The position numbers and the translations under genes are program-made. The notes beneath the pieces were generated by a model. That model did no database searches. It saw only the letters and a list, made by a program, of their open reading frames with translations, and was not told where the DNA came from. 64,000 nucleotides of DNA from Steinernema hermaphroditum (taxonomy: Eukaryota > Nematoda > Chromadorea > Rhabditida > Steinernematidae): contig CM059622.1 in NCBI GenBank assembly GCA_030435675.1, positions 12,834,001 to 12,898,000 of the forward strand, written 5' to 3'. Below, piece by piece: positions 46,901 through 61,900 of the stretch. The stretch's first letter is position 1. Each line of letters begins with the position of its first letter.

Positions 46901-49900
46901 CACCCGGTGCTAACACGTCGGTTAACTGACCTGAAGGGATAACCTACACCCGCTGCACAACGAGATTCGATACTTTGGGCTCGCGTTATTAGTTTTCGCA
47001 CTGACTCACTCACAACACGATCGCAATACGAAGCATGAAATGTTCCTTCGGCCGTTCAAAAAGCGCTCGAGCGTGATGAACCCGTGATCGCGGCGCGTGA
47101 ACTCACCCTCAGACGCCGAGTGACGTTTGTTCTTCGGCAGCTGCAGTGTTACATCGACGGAAGTGTCCTGAAGGGTACGGTAGGTGATGAGTGTCAAGTC
47201 GAAAGCATACCGATGAGTCATCCAAGCGGTTGCTGGTCTTTCGGAGGGCATTCGCCTGGGTCTGCATCCGTTCCTCGAACGGCGTCAGCGGAGCGTCGAA
47301 GAAGATTGGCTTCGTTAACGACGCCGAGCGCTGGGGTTTCCTGTAAACGGTTTCGGGCTAATAAACGGGCACTAACAATTAAATGGGGATGACGTTTTAT
47401 TGTGTGCTTCTTCTTGTCGGCATATTGTAGTGATGCGCAAGTTTTGACAGTTGGCATTTTTTAAGAGATAAGGTATTTTTGATAAAATTACCATCAGGAA
47501 ATTACCATTACTCATGATTCAAGGATTACTTATAGGGTCTAAAGGATGATCCTTTAAAAGAAGAAAAGCTTATGAAACGCTATTTTGTGTGCAGTATTTA
47601 TAAAAGTTGAGTACGGTTTCTTGAAACTTTGAATTTGACTTTGATAAAAGCAATATTTCAGTGAACAGTGCACCAGAGAGAAAAAAGCAATAATTAACTT
47701 TGATATAATGCGGATGACGTTTTATTGTGTGCTTCTTCTTGTCGGCATATTGTAGTGATGCGCAAGTTTCGACAGCTGGCATTTTATAAGAGATAAGGTA
47801 TTTTTGATAAAATTACCATCAGGATGATTACTCATGATTCAAGGATTACTTATAGGGTCTAAAGGATGATTCTTTAAAAGAAGAAACGCTTATGAAACGC
47901 TATTTTTGGTGCAGCATTTTGTTAATCCGGGCATTAAAAAAGTTGAGTACGGCTTCTCGAAACTTAGATTTTGACTTTGATAAAAGCAATATTTCAGTGA
48001 ACAGTGCACCAGAGAAGCGTAAAATCGCGGAATTCAACTGAACTACCACAACAACACCCATGTCTGCCCTATTTTTGGCGTAGTATTTTCTTAATCCGAG
48101 TGGGTCGGCGAACGCATCGGAGAATGCATTCCACGAATCAACACTCAATCAAATATGACAAACGCGCGCGTGCTTGTTTTCAGCACATCTAGGAGTGTGT
48201 AGCCTAAATGCAAATAAATATTGGGATGTGTTACTGAAAATGTCGCTTAATTTACGGGGCCACCTTTCGGCCCTTTACGCTTACTCTACGGGTCTCTCTC
48301 GAATATTATGGAAGGTCAAGGAATACATTTTTGAAATTTTCCACTTTTGTTCTTAGCAGGGCGTCAACTGCCCCTCGAGTAGGAGTTGTAGGAATTTTAG
48401 AGGTAAAGAATAATTTGGTACAATTTTCGATCTCTTTTTTCTTATTTTTATTCGCTTTCCACTGATATCGTTCTGAATAAAAGGGACAATTGCGGATCTG
48501 ATAGATACCATATTTGGCCTCCATTTCGAGAAAGTTGGAAACGATGGAATTAGCACAATATGTTTAGAGGATTTGTCCATCATTTTCAAATTTGCCTCTT
48601 TGTATTTTGTCGTGAAAACATACAATGAGTGATTTCGATAGCTAAAATCCCGCAACATAGATGACTAATGTCATTTCACGCATTAAACTCAATAGGTAGC
48701 TCGTACCACACCTCGCATTTCAAAATGTTGAAGTGCCAGACAATCGATTTGAGACAAAAAATCGGCCAAATTCAGAAGGAATGCAATATGGTAAGAATTA
48801 ACAGTCAACAGTGCATCAACATATTCGGAAAAAAGCATTATCTAGGTTTTGAGTTTCTCAGACATCGAGAGACATTACTTTCAACATGATGATTACTTAC
48901 AGCTTCACTCAAATGGTGCGAAATGTCATCAATGCAAATTGAGACAAACATACCTAAGTGGCGCCCTGAAGGCACTTCCATTCGCGTTGAACACCTGCTC
49001 GCCGTACTGCAACAACTCCAACATGTCCGCGTCTCTCGGCGGCGGAGTGACGTGAGTCTTTTCCACGCTGGACAGTCTGGAGCGTGAAGGAGTTGTGATG
49101 AGGGGAAGTGCTTTCTGCGGAGGTTCGACGACCCTAACCGCGCATGCCGGAAGAAGCTCTGAGGTGGTGGACCTGATGGACGGTGTGTCGCATGCACTCG
49201 AATCGGATAAGACGGAGTGACTGTCGACAGACGCGCCTCTTTGGAGTCGCTCGAGTTTGCCGCGCTTTCGGCGAACGTATTCTTCGAGGATCGACTGGTC
49301 TGGAAGGACAATCGGCTCTCCGGGACGGTAGTCGAAGGAGGGGATGTGCTGAAAGGGGAGATGTACAAAGCCGTCTCGAAGTCAAGAAGTTATCAAGAAG
49401 GATGAAAATAAGGCGCGATTACTTATCTAACACCTTCTGCATTTCAACTACATGTAGGTATAGGAGCGAAGGTAACAACTAAGCGCGAGTGCCTTCCGAC
49501 GGGGCAACTGATGCACCCGTGTCAGGTATAGTACGCAGTAATGTCTTATTAGTGAAGTTGCAACATAGCAGCTGCCGCTTCCGCCGACGGGTCGCCCTTC
49601 CGCGGAAAGCCGCATTAATTAAGCGATAAGACAAGATACACCGCCGCCACAAAGCACCCACTTACATCATTAGATGCATAACAGTTCTCCTCGTCGAAGC
49701 TCTCTCGCATTTTCTGCAACATTTTTTGCGCTTTCGACGTGAGGTCGCCGTTTTCGATGAACTTCTTCTTCTCCTCTTCAATGAGTGCCGTTTGCTTATC
49801 GATCAAATTTGTGCTAAAAAGGACAATCAGAAGGGTCCGGCGTGTAGCCGAAGTCTTACAGGTTCTTCTTGGTCGTCTGTGGCATCTTGAACTTCATGGC

Positions 49901-52900
49901 TAGTCGGGCGATGTTGACATCCAGAAGAGGGAGCGATGCAAGGACGGTAACCTTAGCACCAGCCGAGACCGCTTTCCGCTTGAGTTCCTTCGTCATTTCG
50001 ATTACGGCTGTCTTGCTGGCTTCGCATGTGAAGGAAACCTTTTCCAGTTGTTTGCTGAATAGTGAAGGTAAAAATTGGGATTCAGCCTTGTTTATTATGT
50101 GCCCACTGATGTGAATGGCATGACTGAACATCTAACTTTTCGATATGAACGCAACCCTATCCTTAAGATGATTTTATTTATGGCTAAAAATGAGACACAT
50201 AAATGAGGGGGTTATGTTCTAATAACTTTAGAGGTTATAGTTGATCTTGGAGTTTGCTGAACACTAGGTCGTTAGAGTGATTTTTTAAAGGAGCGATAAT
50301 TATGGTTAAATTGAGTCCGACTACGGGCCAAATTCGTGGTTTATTATGTGCTTATTTATGCTGTTCTAAGATGGATGGCATAACTTATCAATTTGAGAGC
50401 GATTTTACTTGAAGGTAAATGCCGTGTCCATAACTCAAATTGTGTTAAAATCATCAATTGCGCTCAAAAATTTCCAAACAAACAAGGGTCTTTGAGTCGC
50501 TTCACAAAATTGGGATGAGACCTGTTTATTTGGATGGCATAACGGAACATCTACCTCTTCGATATGAACGCATCCATATATACTTAAGATGACTTTACTT
50601 ATTGGTAAAGGCCTTGTTCACCACATAAATTGTAGGCAATTGACGTCAAAAATCTCCCAAAAATTAAGGGGTCTTAGAGTTGGTTCACACTCTTACCATC
50701 CTTGTCAAATGCATCTTTTGATAATGTGTAACTAAACATACCCTTTCTCCTTAAACGTTTTAGCGACCTTCAGTCCCGCCGACTTGTTGAAAGCGTTGAT
50801 AACAGGCGAGACCGTAGCCGAAGCCGTTTCCTTCAACTCCTTCTTCGGTTCCTTCTCCTTGAGCTTGAACTTGTGGCTGACGGCAGTTCTGCAAAAAGCA
50901 CAACACTCAGTAGTCAGCGCTGCGATGGTCAGTGGAGAGGGCGCCCTCAGTTGCAATCCCTCGGATGACCGGTTGTTCCACTCGAGTGCATGCGGCCGTC
51001 GACGTTTGCACAGCGCAGCCAAACATTACAATAATCACTTTACCTTTCCTGAGGCGGGATGTTCACAACGCAGCGCTCCGACTGATTCGCCTTCTTGGAG
51101 GTCAGCGTTTTTTGGATCGTTTTGGTCACCGGTGGAGGCGGCTTCTTCTTGGCGGCTACCTTGATCTTCGGCGACTTCACGACCATCGCTGGACGGGCCT
51201 TCATGACTCCTTCGGTCTTTGCAGTCTCATCATTTCTGAAATCTGATTTAATCGATTGTGTTACAATCGAGTTACCTTTTGAGGTGTTTGTTATGGCTGA
51301 TGTACAGCTCCGACTGCGGACCCTTCCACGTTCCAGGCACAGGCGCAGGCAGCTTCTCTTCCTTCTTTCTCATACTCGACGGAACGAAATGGGCCACTCC
51401 GGAGTACTTGCTCTCGTCTTCGGTCAGATTCTCCGCCTTCGTTTCTGGAGTCTTCCCATTGGCCACTTTCTTCGTGGTGGTCTTAGGAGTCGCTGGCCTA
51501 GAGTCCGTTTTAGGCGCCGCTTTCTTGGGTGTAAACTTCGTCACTCCATCAACTTTCGTGACAGGGCCGTTGGCAGTCTTTTTAGTTTCAGGCACCGCCT
51601 GGTTAGCCTTGGATTCCACCTTCTTAGGCTCGGCTGCCTTAGGGACCTCCTGGTTAACTTTGGGTTCCACCTTCTTAGGCTCGGCTGTTTTAGGAACCGC
51701 CTTCTTGACTTCCACTGCTTTAGCAGTTTCCTTCTTGGCCTCTGGTTCTTTTTTGGCTTCAGCTCCCTTCAGCGATGCCTTTCTAGCAGTTTTAGGCGAA
51801 GCCGGCTTCTCGGTCACCTTCTTCTGGGCTGCTGGGCTCTTCGGTTTTTCTACAACCGTGCCATTCTGTTTGGGTGTTTCGGCAGCCTTCTTAGCCAAGA
51901 CAGGACTTGATTTGGGGGAAGCCTTCGCCGCCTCAGCAGCCTTGCTCTGGGCTGTTTTCGGTCCAATCTTGGGCGATGACGGTGTTTTGATCACAGGCGT
52001 ATTGTTTTGAGGAGCGGATCTAAAGGATGAGATTTAGGAGCTATCAAGAGAGAATCCGATCCGTTAGCCGTAAACCGGCTCATGGATCGGCTTAGGCGAT
52101 TCAATCTGATCCGTTCGTGCCCAGCTATGGGCACCACACAAGTATCTTCTTTTTTATCTTTTGTATTTTCAAGAAGTCTTTGTACCCCTCCTTTTTTCGT
52201 TTTTTTTCGAAGTATGATGACAATAAAGGGACAAAGGAACATAAAGTGGATCAAATCTGGATCAAATTCCGAAAAAAATCAATTAATGACCCCGAACTGT
52301 GAGCCAGTTGATGGATGGCGCAAGTCAATCCGTCAGAGGTTAACCGGCTTACGGATCGGCTGAATGGCTTGCCGAACCTGATCCGTTCGTGACCACCTAT
52401 GGGCACCCCACAACTATCGACTTTATGTATTATGTTTGGTCCAACGAAATTTAGATGCGAACAATACGTTTCGAATTTGGCCGGTTTAATGCTGGTTCAT
52501 GTAACACCAAAATTAGAGAGTGCTGTTATCAGACTGTAATAAACAGCCGTACTATTGTCTAGAGAGTGATCAGCCTTGTACTCTTTTGGTACATGGCATA
52601 GCCCGGCTGGCACTTGTCACATTGCTCAATGTAGGGTTGCACCTTAATGCATCTTTTGTTATGGAAACTTTTTCAAGTTGAAGAAATTGGGAACACCTTT
52701 TCTGTGATCCACAAATTTCAATAATTCTGATTTGAAATAAACAGATGAATGGTTCAGCGATTTATTACGGGATTAAATCGTCGCTAAAAGAAAGGAATAC
52801 CCGATGACAGCCTGCCGAATAGAGAAGACAAAAAGATAGCGACACTGCTTCCAAGCCAATGAATAGAGCAGTGCAAGAATGCAATTTATGAATTTTTCGA

Positions 52901-55900
52901 TTTCCGCTTGACTCCACCTTCAACGTCAATTCCATGCAAACAGATGTCAGATGACATCGATGTGCAAATGTCGACATCTATCATAGTACGCATCTAATAA
53001 CATTACGCTTTTTGTGTGCATTGAAACACATGCTGCTAAAGCTGCAGAATCCAAAAACAAAAAATAGTACGGCAGGTACTATCAACACTTCATATGATTT
53101 TTGGGCCTAGCCTTAGTAAGTAATTGCATGAAACGTACACCCAGGGGTGTTTAACAGGAAATGAGTCATCGCTTAGAACTGGATTTTCTCAATACGACCT
53201 TGGAATAAAGTGGAAATGTAGTGGGGCTCATAAAAGTGCAAGACGCTGTGGTGAGACGATGTCAGATCGGTTTTTAGTTCTATCAGTCTGTGAAAGGTCG
53301 CATTGAAGAATAATTGAACAATGACAAACAGAGGGTATGGTATGTCGGATGACACAATGTTAGATGTTGCACCGCTTAGTGAAACTGGGCAATCGATCTC
53401 TGTGATTTCATAATAAGGAAAAGAAGGTAGACGATCAGGGAGCATCTCTTTGACTCCGATGGTGAACGCCTTCCTTTCACAGCCCCCTACGAGCAGTCCT
53501 AATTAGCTCCAGTATGTAAAGCGATCCTTAAAATAGCGGTTTGGATTGGTTCCTAAGCCATCTAAGCCGTGATTTCGAGCCTACAAGTAACCAAAATGTT
53601 TAAAAATCGTTTAAAGCATTAAATTAAATCTTATTCTTTTAACATTGCGCTCATAGATTATCGACCGACCTCAAACTGAATCGATGACCCATTGTTGACT
53701 CCGATCAGCGTCTTGGGCATCGATGGCCAAGATATCGAAGAGTCTGTCCACTCTCAGAGTAAACGAACAACGGCTATACACATGACCGCTGAGGGGCGCC
53801 ACCGCCGCCCAGAGAGAGAAAAGAATGACTGGCAGTTATTGACAAAAACACCACCCCGCACAGAGAAGCAACAAAACACGCAATAAAAGGGATGACCCAT
53901 CGCGGCAAGTGATAAAGTTCAAATCGCTTACATTGGCTGTGGAGGGCTCGGTTCCGCAACGGGCTCCTTTTCGACGACTACCGCTGGTTCGGCCTGAAAC
54001 AGAAGGGTTCAGAACACGGTTCGCATCGTCAAAAAACGTGTTAGTGATTAGATCATGGGATAAACAACGGAAGATGGTGGTTGCTGGTGTTTTATGGGTG
54101 CTAAAGCAGAACTCGTTCTATGAAGAGCGCGAGTCGACAAAGTTACTGACGCTATTCCCATGGAATTACTGTATTAAAACGGAAACGACATAATTGCAGC
54201 GCCTAGGCTACGTGTCTTTTAGTCGACTACTTGTAGGACGACGAATGATGGTGCAAGTAGTAGGGAACAGTCGCCCTCAGAATTCCAAAAATGGATACCT
54301 GAGAAAACAGGTACCTGCCACCACAGAATAGAAAGTAATATAAGCCTAGAATGTGTATATCTAGTGTGAACGGTTCAAACGATCCGGGACCTTTCAGGCA
54401 TTAACCCTATATTAGAATTATGGTCCAAAAAAAGAAACTGGATAAGGAAAAGAATATCTAGAACACAAAGCTACCAACAGCGGTGGGTTTACACTGGCCA
54501 ACTGTGATCTCACCACTGTCCGCATCGGCTAACTAGAAGACACACCACCGAAGTGACAAATCATCGCTTTGAAAAACGGGCTCATATCGCTCAGATATCG
54601 CGAATGCGGTGGCGGTGAAGGAGTGGTTCAGCAAATGACACGCGGCAGCTTCTTTGCGGAAAAGCACTCTGTTCAGGGTGTCGAAGAAGGGCGCCGTCGT
54701 GCGGAGGTCAAAAAATGAAACATTTCGCCTCGGGAACATCAATCAATGCGTGAGGAAACGTTTTAAAATGGACGAAAAAGCGAACGTAGCGTGAAGATTT
54801 GGGTAGGAGACGTGTCAGAGTTCGATTCTTGATCACTGACCTTCAAAAGTGAACGGTCGTTAGGATTGGAATGGAAGGGTAATGTGGGTTTTTGGGTTCG
54901 AGATTCGATAAGTGATTGATCTGCGTAGAGAACGTTTGACAGGGTGTGCTGTGGTGGATAAGGGAGACTCTTTTCCTATGGGGCGTTCACCTTTATTTTT
55001 ATAGATAATGTGATATATGAGTATTTGCACCTTGGTATTATGACTGACATGTTCGAAAAGGCGGAAAATAGAGGGGGCGATCTTAGCCAGATTGATCTAA
55101 AGCCATGTTTTTTGACGCTCCCAACCCAATTGTGCTGTATACGCAGAGTCCCTTAAAGACAAAAATCTGCAACCCTTCAATTGAAAAGTCAGTAATTAGC
55201 TTTTTGACTCCAGATGCAAACATGTGGTACTTGATCTATAGACCTTACAACTCGAAAAACTAACAATGAGGTCCTATCACAAATCCACCTAATAGCATTA
55301 TTGTTTCACATTGATGTAATAAGGAAGGTGGATAAGGAAGATTCTGTTCCTATGGGTGATTCAGTCTTATTTTATCTTATTCAGAGCCATATTATATAGA
55401 TTGAACTGAAGCTATTTTCTTGAAGACTGAATGTTGGAGACTCCCAACCCAATAGGCTACACAGAAGCTGTAGAAGACAGCAATCTACGTGTTTAATTTC
55501 AAAAATCGACAATCAGTTCGTTCTTCGAGGTGTTAGGATATTATTAAAGGTATATTAAAGAGGTACAGAAAAAGAAAAACAAAATGGCGGACAGATGAGG
55601 TCCCCAATACCAAGCTTAGTAGTTTCATTTTGTTTCATGTCTACATAAATCTCGATGTTCCAAAAACATAGCATATCTGCTTATTCAATGTCAAAACAAC
55701 AAAAAGAGATTTACTAGTTGCACATAGATTTGCTAGTTGCAATGGAATATGCATATGTTGCATATGCAATGACGGGTTTTGCTTAAGTTTGGCGGGTATC
55801 GCTGCTATAGCTGGGCTTTTTTCTGAGTTCCCAACCGGAAACAGTCGGCATTTGAAATATAGACCTTGGAGCTTAAGAAACAAAATAACGGACAGATGAG

Positions 55901-58900
55901 GTCCTAATACAAATTCACCTAATAGCATTATCGTTCCATTTTGATGTAAATCGTAGTGTTCCCTAACATATCTGCTTGTTCAGTGTCAAAACAAAGAGTT
56001 ACACATAGAGTTGTTAGTTGAAAGATAAACGAACACAGAACCACCTCTTCTTTGAGTCGGGTAGCATCCTTGTCGACGACAGTCTGTTTACACTGGGTGT
56101 TGTTGCGCAAAACGACGACGAACTTATTCCTCGTCCGTCGCGGCTGCATTACCGCACGTCCAGCGCGAGCGGACAGTGCCGTCGGGCCGTAGAGGTCCGC
56201 CACCAGCGGCACAAAAAATGCCCTCTACAGATCGGGGGGCCAAAAAGTGGTGTAATAATCGGGGAAAATAAACGATCGGGGCCAAGTGGCCGGTGCCGTT
56301 CGCGCAAATCGGCGTGCCGCGATCGATGTGGCTGCAAAAAAGCCGCCCAGTGGTCTCTGCGATCGGAAGAAAGCGTGGTTGGAGTGATTGTGGTGGCGCG
56401 CTAGAGCTGCGAGCAGGTGTCGTGCAGAGGGAGAAAACAACATAAAGTCGTATTTCGCCGTTCGCGACGCAGTGCCGACACTTACCCGAATCGGAGGCGA
56501 GATGGCCGTCGTCGTTGGAGGTGGAGGGGGAGGAGGATTCTCGGCAGTTTTCTGCGGTTCCGCCAAAGTGCCGTTCGCTTTTTCTAAATGCATATAATAA
56601 GTTAGGAATGCTTTGTTTAAAGCAAGTGTCGCCTGATTAGCCTAGACAAACAAGCGCTTTTTATCGGAGATTAATGGCCTGGCGGCGGGAAGATAGTGAG
56701 AGAACGATGATCAGAAGAGATAAGGGTCAATTTAGTGAATAACCGGCGCTGAGAGAAAAATTCATATAAACCAGTTTTTTGGTTTACTATAATCTACCCG
56801 TGAAGTTAAGCTGTAGAGTACTGTTTCTGGGTGTATCGGAAGGTGATCAAGGAGTTACATACTGTGTGAGGAACAGAGATGCCGACGAGTCCGAAATCGA
56901 ACTTGTTGGTCCGGACTGGATGCTCAGACTCTTTTGGATTTCTCGATCTCGATCGGCTTCACTGGTCAGAAATTAATAGGGCAGAGAAAGATTACTGTTG
57001 ATTAAAAGTAGCACATTACAAAGCACCTATTCACTTCATGGGTCTATTTTGGAATTCAGAGCAATGGAAAAGGGGGTTTTATATATCGGGGTCTGCTTTC
57101 CCCTCAGTGGGAATGGAAGTAGGACAAACATGATCAATGAAAGGCTTCCAACAAACTGGGCTACTGGACTATTATACTAAATCAAACCAAACCACGAGGC
57201 CTCAGTAGCATGAGAGTGATCTAGTGTTGGATTCGAGTTGAATTCTGACAACAGTAATCATTTTTTACTTGATGTTGTTCTTTTCATGAGTGCAGACATG
57301 GAAGTATCGTGGAAGACCTATGTGCGATAGGCCAGTTTACTGCCATTGGTGACACAAAAAGCTGATGTTTTCAATATCCAGAGAGCTTAGAGTGATTGAT
57401 TGGTTTTACACTCCGATCACGTCACACATTATGTATTGTGATTAGAGGTGGTGAGAACGAACACTCTTTGTTCTCCTGGCTGCAAATCAAAAGTTGGTCT
57501 CTCTGAGGTGTATGGCTTTTCAAGGAGTAACCGAAAAAACAGTAAATCAGTAGTACAGAGCTCAATAATTTGGCGCAAATATTGAACGATGCGGCATAAT
57601 AAAATGACCAAATTTTAGCCACACACACTTTTCGGTGGCACGAGCACAGCTGCAAAATTTTTTCCCCTACTTTAACATCTTAATCCTTTAGCGATTTGCG
57701 GCTGATGAATATAAAATTTTGTGTTCCCTCACCTTCGCTCTCCACCATCTGCTTCTTCTTTTTCAGACGCTTAACCCTCGGCGGTTCTCGGGCTCCATTC
57801 TGAGCCACCTCTCCTTCACTGGACGATGGCGAAGGCTGCCTCGACTGACTCTTGCTCATGCTTCTGTGCCTTGATTCCCTTCTCGCCGCTAAATTCTCAG
57901 ATCTGTATGCGTAGCGAACAGAGAGTATTACTTCTGGCAGAGGGCGACCTCTTTCTTCTTGTCACCGATGTTGTCATCTCGTCCACCACCGTTGGAAGTG
58001 TGTTTACGCTCTCCAGGCTGGAACCGACAAGATAATGGATGAAACGTCTGACGTCATTACCTCTGACAGTTGTTTTCCGAAGGTGTTGCAGCTGGAGCGT
58101 TTGTGACGAGTGTGGTCGTCGAGCCGAGAGGCGAGTAGCTTCTGAAGAACAAATATTTGCATTTCGGCGACATCAAACGAACGACGTGCGCAAAAGGGTG
58201 TTTCTCACGTCTGGGGAAGTGTGTTGATGAAAAAATGAAAATAAACATGACACAGAAACTACGATTTGTGTTACTGAACAAGCTACGTTAAGAACCGATC
58301 CACTTTGACCGTAAAAATGCATTGAACGGTAGATTGAAAATGTATTAACCAGTGGAACTTCTGAAAAAACCATTTATTCTTCCGGTTTGGCGAGAAACTG
58401 TCTTGTTTAGAACTGTGTCACAAAATGTTGAACAGTGCAGGAAATGGCTTGACGAGTAAGCATAAAAATGGGTGATATACGGACACCGAAAACCATGTGC
58501 CTTCGGTATCGTATCTTGTCGTCTCTGATCAAAAATGTTTCAGCTTTGTCTCATTGTGGTGTCCTATCCTACCTACCATTCCCCGTTCCGCTGTTTTCAG
58601 CACATTTTGATTACTGTTCTTGGCGAGTTTACTGAACGTGAACGGACGACACAATAAACAGCCTCTTTAGCCAATTGGACCAGCTTGGTTCGTCACGCTT
58701 GGTGGGTAAGCATAAAAATACGGAAACCGATAACCCTGCGCTTTCGTTATTGCATCTTATCGTTTCCGGATTGATTGGTATCCTATCTTACCGTTCCCCG
58801 GTCCCCTGTTTTCAACACAGTGTAATTACTGTCTGCGAACTTCAACATTGGACACGAATGAACTAGACAATAAACAGCCTGTTTAGCCCAACGTGGTTTG

Positions 58901-61900
58901 GCACGCTGGGTGTACTAAATGCACGACTTGCTGCTTAAAAAATACTCTACATCCTAATAAAATGATCGTACACCTTTTGGCGCAAGCTACATAAGAAGAT
59001 TAGCATTTAGCTTACTTTGACATAGGCCCATTCTCTTCTTGCTGCACCGCCAACTTAGCAGCCGCTGCCGCTCCTTCGTTATAGCTCTCAGCCATCCTAC
59101 TTGGTCTAGCTACAGGCTGGGCCGTGTAGGCGAAGGGAGTGGAGCTGATGTAGTTGGATATAGCCGCTGATCCTGTCTTTTCACGATATTTCGAAATAGC
59201 CGAATTCTGAACGGAACTCTGCTATAGAGTCGATTAGCTCTGGTTAGTATTGTTCTACTTCTACGACTACGGGTACCTTATCCATGCACACGAGTGACTT
59301 CAGCGCTGTCAGCGACGATTCCAGTTCACTTTCACTGTTTCGCGTCAAACTGTTCCTCCGATTGGCACGATGAGCGGCGATCTTCGGGCCGATGGCGTTG
59401 GCCACTTCGTCGCCGTGCAGGTTCCGTAGTCGGGCGGCTTCGGCCAGCTTCTGTCGCCACGGGCGTTCGGCCTTTGGTGGACTCATGAGGCGGGCGGCGC
59501 TAGGGCTGGCGGTGGCGAAGGCGCTGAGACTTCTGCCTCGAGAGCTGTCGGTGGCGGCCGCCGTGAGCCTAGCAGATGTGGGCACATCTAAGAAGGTCGT
59601 TTACCCTGGCCTGAATGCGTCGTCCTACCAGAACTTCTTGGAGAATATCGACTCGACGCACTCGTGGAGTACAGATCTCTCGGAGCCGAAAGAGACATTC
59701 GCGATTTTAGGTAGGAACTGTCTTCTAAACGAATGAGATGAGGTGCGTACACAAGCGGACGAAGCAAAAATAAAAAAGCATGTGCAAATGCAAATGCTCT
59801 GGGGTTGTAGAGAAGGTCTGTCTAGAAGGGACTGTTTCAGGCATTCCTGAAAAGCGATAGAGACATCTCAGTTGATCCTATGGAAAAGGAGTAGAAAGAA
59901 AGGGCAGTTAGCTGCCATGACTTGCATGTGCTCGTGCAGCCGCGCATGCATAAAATTAAAACAAAAAACAAAGCGAAAACTAAACCATTGCCTCTGATGG
60001 TCATCAGTTTTACTACTCCGACTGGCTTTATCGGCTCGTGCCAGTAATACGATCGATAGGAGCATTCTAAATGTGAACGAGTGACACTTCTGTGCTAGCC
60101 TCTTTCCTTTCCAGAATACCGATTTTGGACACCTTCCTCTCGAAAACTCTAACACGACCGCGGTACTCATCGCGAACGATGATCTTGCCTACGGTAGAAC
60201 TTACTTTTCTCTGGGATGTCATTAACCTCTCTTGAAGAATGCCGCGTTGGACTGAACAGGTCTCTCGACGTTTCGCGCGTTCTGTATGGGACGTCCTGGC
60301 GAGTGGGTCGACTGGTCCTTGTTGAGTGCACGAAACTCGGCTGGGTGTGGGTGTTCCTAAGATTGGATATGTCAGTTATGGAGAAATAAACTAGCAGCAC
60401 GTCACACAGAGCTATTGTAATGATCAATGGTGAAGTGAGGCGAAGTCGATGAGGGGAAAGACGGTCGAAAGGAAAGACGTCAAAGAAAAGATAAATTTTG
60501 GTTGAAAATTATGCTGATTTTACGTATTTGGCTAACCTGGGAGCCCATAACAGTGTAAAAGTGTAAATTGGGAATGAACGAATCTTGGTTTGGTGTCGGC
60601 ATTCCGAAAATTGGATAAGTCAGTTCTGGATATTTATTGGGACCACACAATGACAAAATTCGTGTTTACTATTTTGTTGATTTTTGGCAGGCTTAGATTC
60701 CAATTAGGCTAGCACTGTAGATCTGATAAGAAGGATGAGAAGGACATCTTTTGGATAAGAAAGGCATCTTTTTTGACTAAAATTTTGGTCACTCTTATGG
60801 AAAACAAGGTAATGAGCCTATTTCATCTGGATGTTCAATAAAATGTCCAACTTTCCTCATCGTTTAATCGAATAGCCTAGTACAAATCTTATATTGGGTT
60901 GGTGCATTGAAAATGGGACACTTGGAAAACATTCGTTTTTTTGCCATGTTTACAGTTGCGGCAAAACTGATTGGTGCGTTTTTCAGTATGGAGAACTCCC
61001 ACCTCAAACTATGATTGGCGGCCTGTACATTCCTCCTGTTGTTGGAGGCTTATTCTATTTTGACGGTCATTTTTTGGCCCCTCGAGATGACAAAATGCGA
61101 AGTGATTTTTGGGGTGTCTATGGTATTAATTATGTGTAATTATGTGATTGACGGTGAAACCTTTCAACCACATAAATCCTTTTGTGTAACCTGCCGAACG
61201 CACCTATTCTTGTGTTCATCATGCATCAGAACATGAGCTAATCTCAAAAAGATGGTCTTTACGGATCATCGGATCGGATCATGTTCCGTTAACGCCGTTT
61301 CCAATTGGTTAAGTACCGTAGCAGAGAATGGGAATGTAGAGCAGGTAGCCCTCACTCACAGCTACCATGCACACATAGCGACTCTACGACCGGGAAATCA
61401 TTCCGAATAAGACAAATTGGTCGAAAATGAGACCAAAACATTTTTTAACTCGGGACTGCACATATTCTGCGAACAACGGATCCTGCTTTTGCCCGAGGAG
61501 TGGGCTGTAGTTGTTCAGTCAAATGGTTAATACCTTGAAGTGAAACGGTTGAAAAAATACAAATAAACAATCATTACAAAAGTGTCCCATTTTGACTGCA
61601 GCAACCCAATACAATAAAGACCAAAAATACAGTAGAGTAAATTGCACAAAAGATCCGTGAATTCGGGACGAATTGAACGAGATTAAAGCCCAAACAAATG
61701 TGTCATCTACGTTCAAATAGTCCAGAAGCCTATGCGATGAAGGTCAAAAATAGAATGCAGTACATTAGGCATGAAAGGATCAATTCGAGACGAATTGAAG
61801 CAGATTAAAACCCAAACAAATGTGTCATCTACGTTCCCACGCTGATCGCGCACAACGATGAGACTTTGTGTTTGGGAACGTGGCTTCTCGATCAACAGAC

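Noticed and set aside
44933..47067. CRISPR-like or satellite array
   Set aside because: Only two long copies, no short regularly spaced repeats; a simple tandem duplication explains it.
51276..52019. Plus-strand frames of 250-271 codons rich in Leu/Phe/Arg
   Set aside because: They are antisense to the Lys/Ala/Pro-rich exon of the large gene, which joins in phase on both sides.
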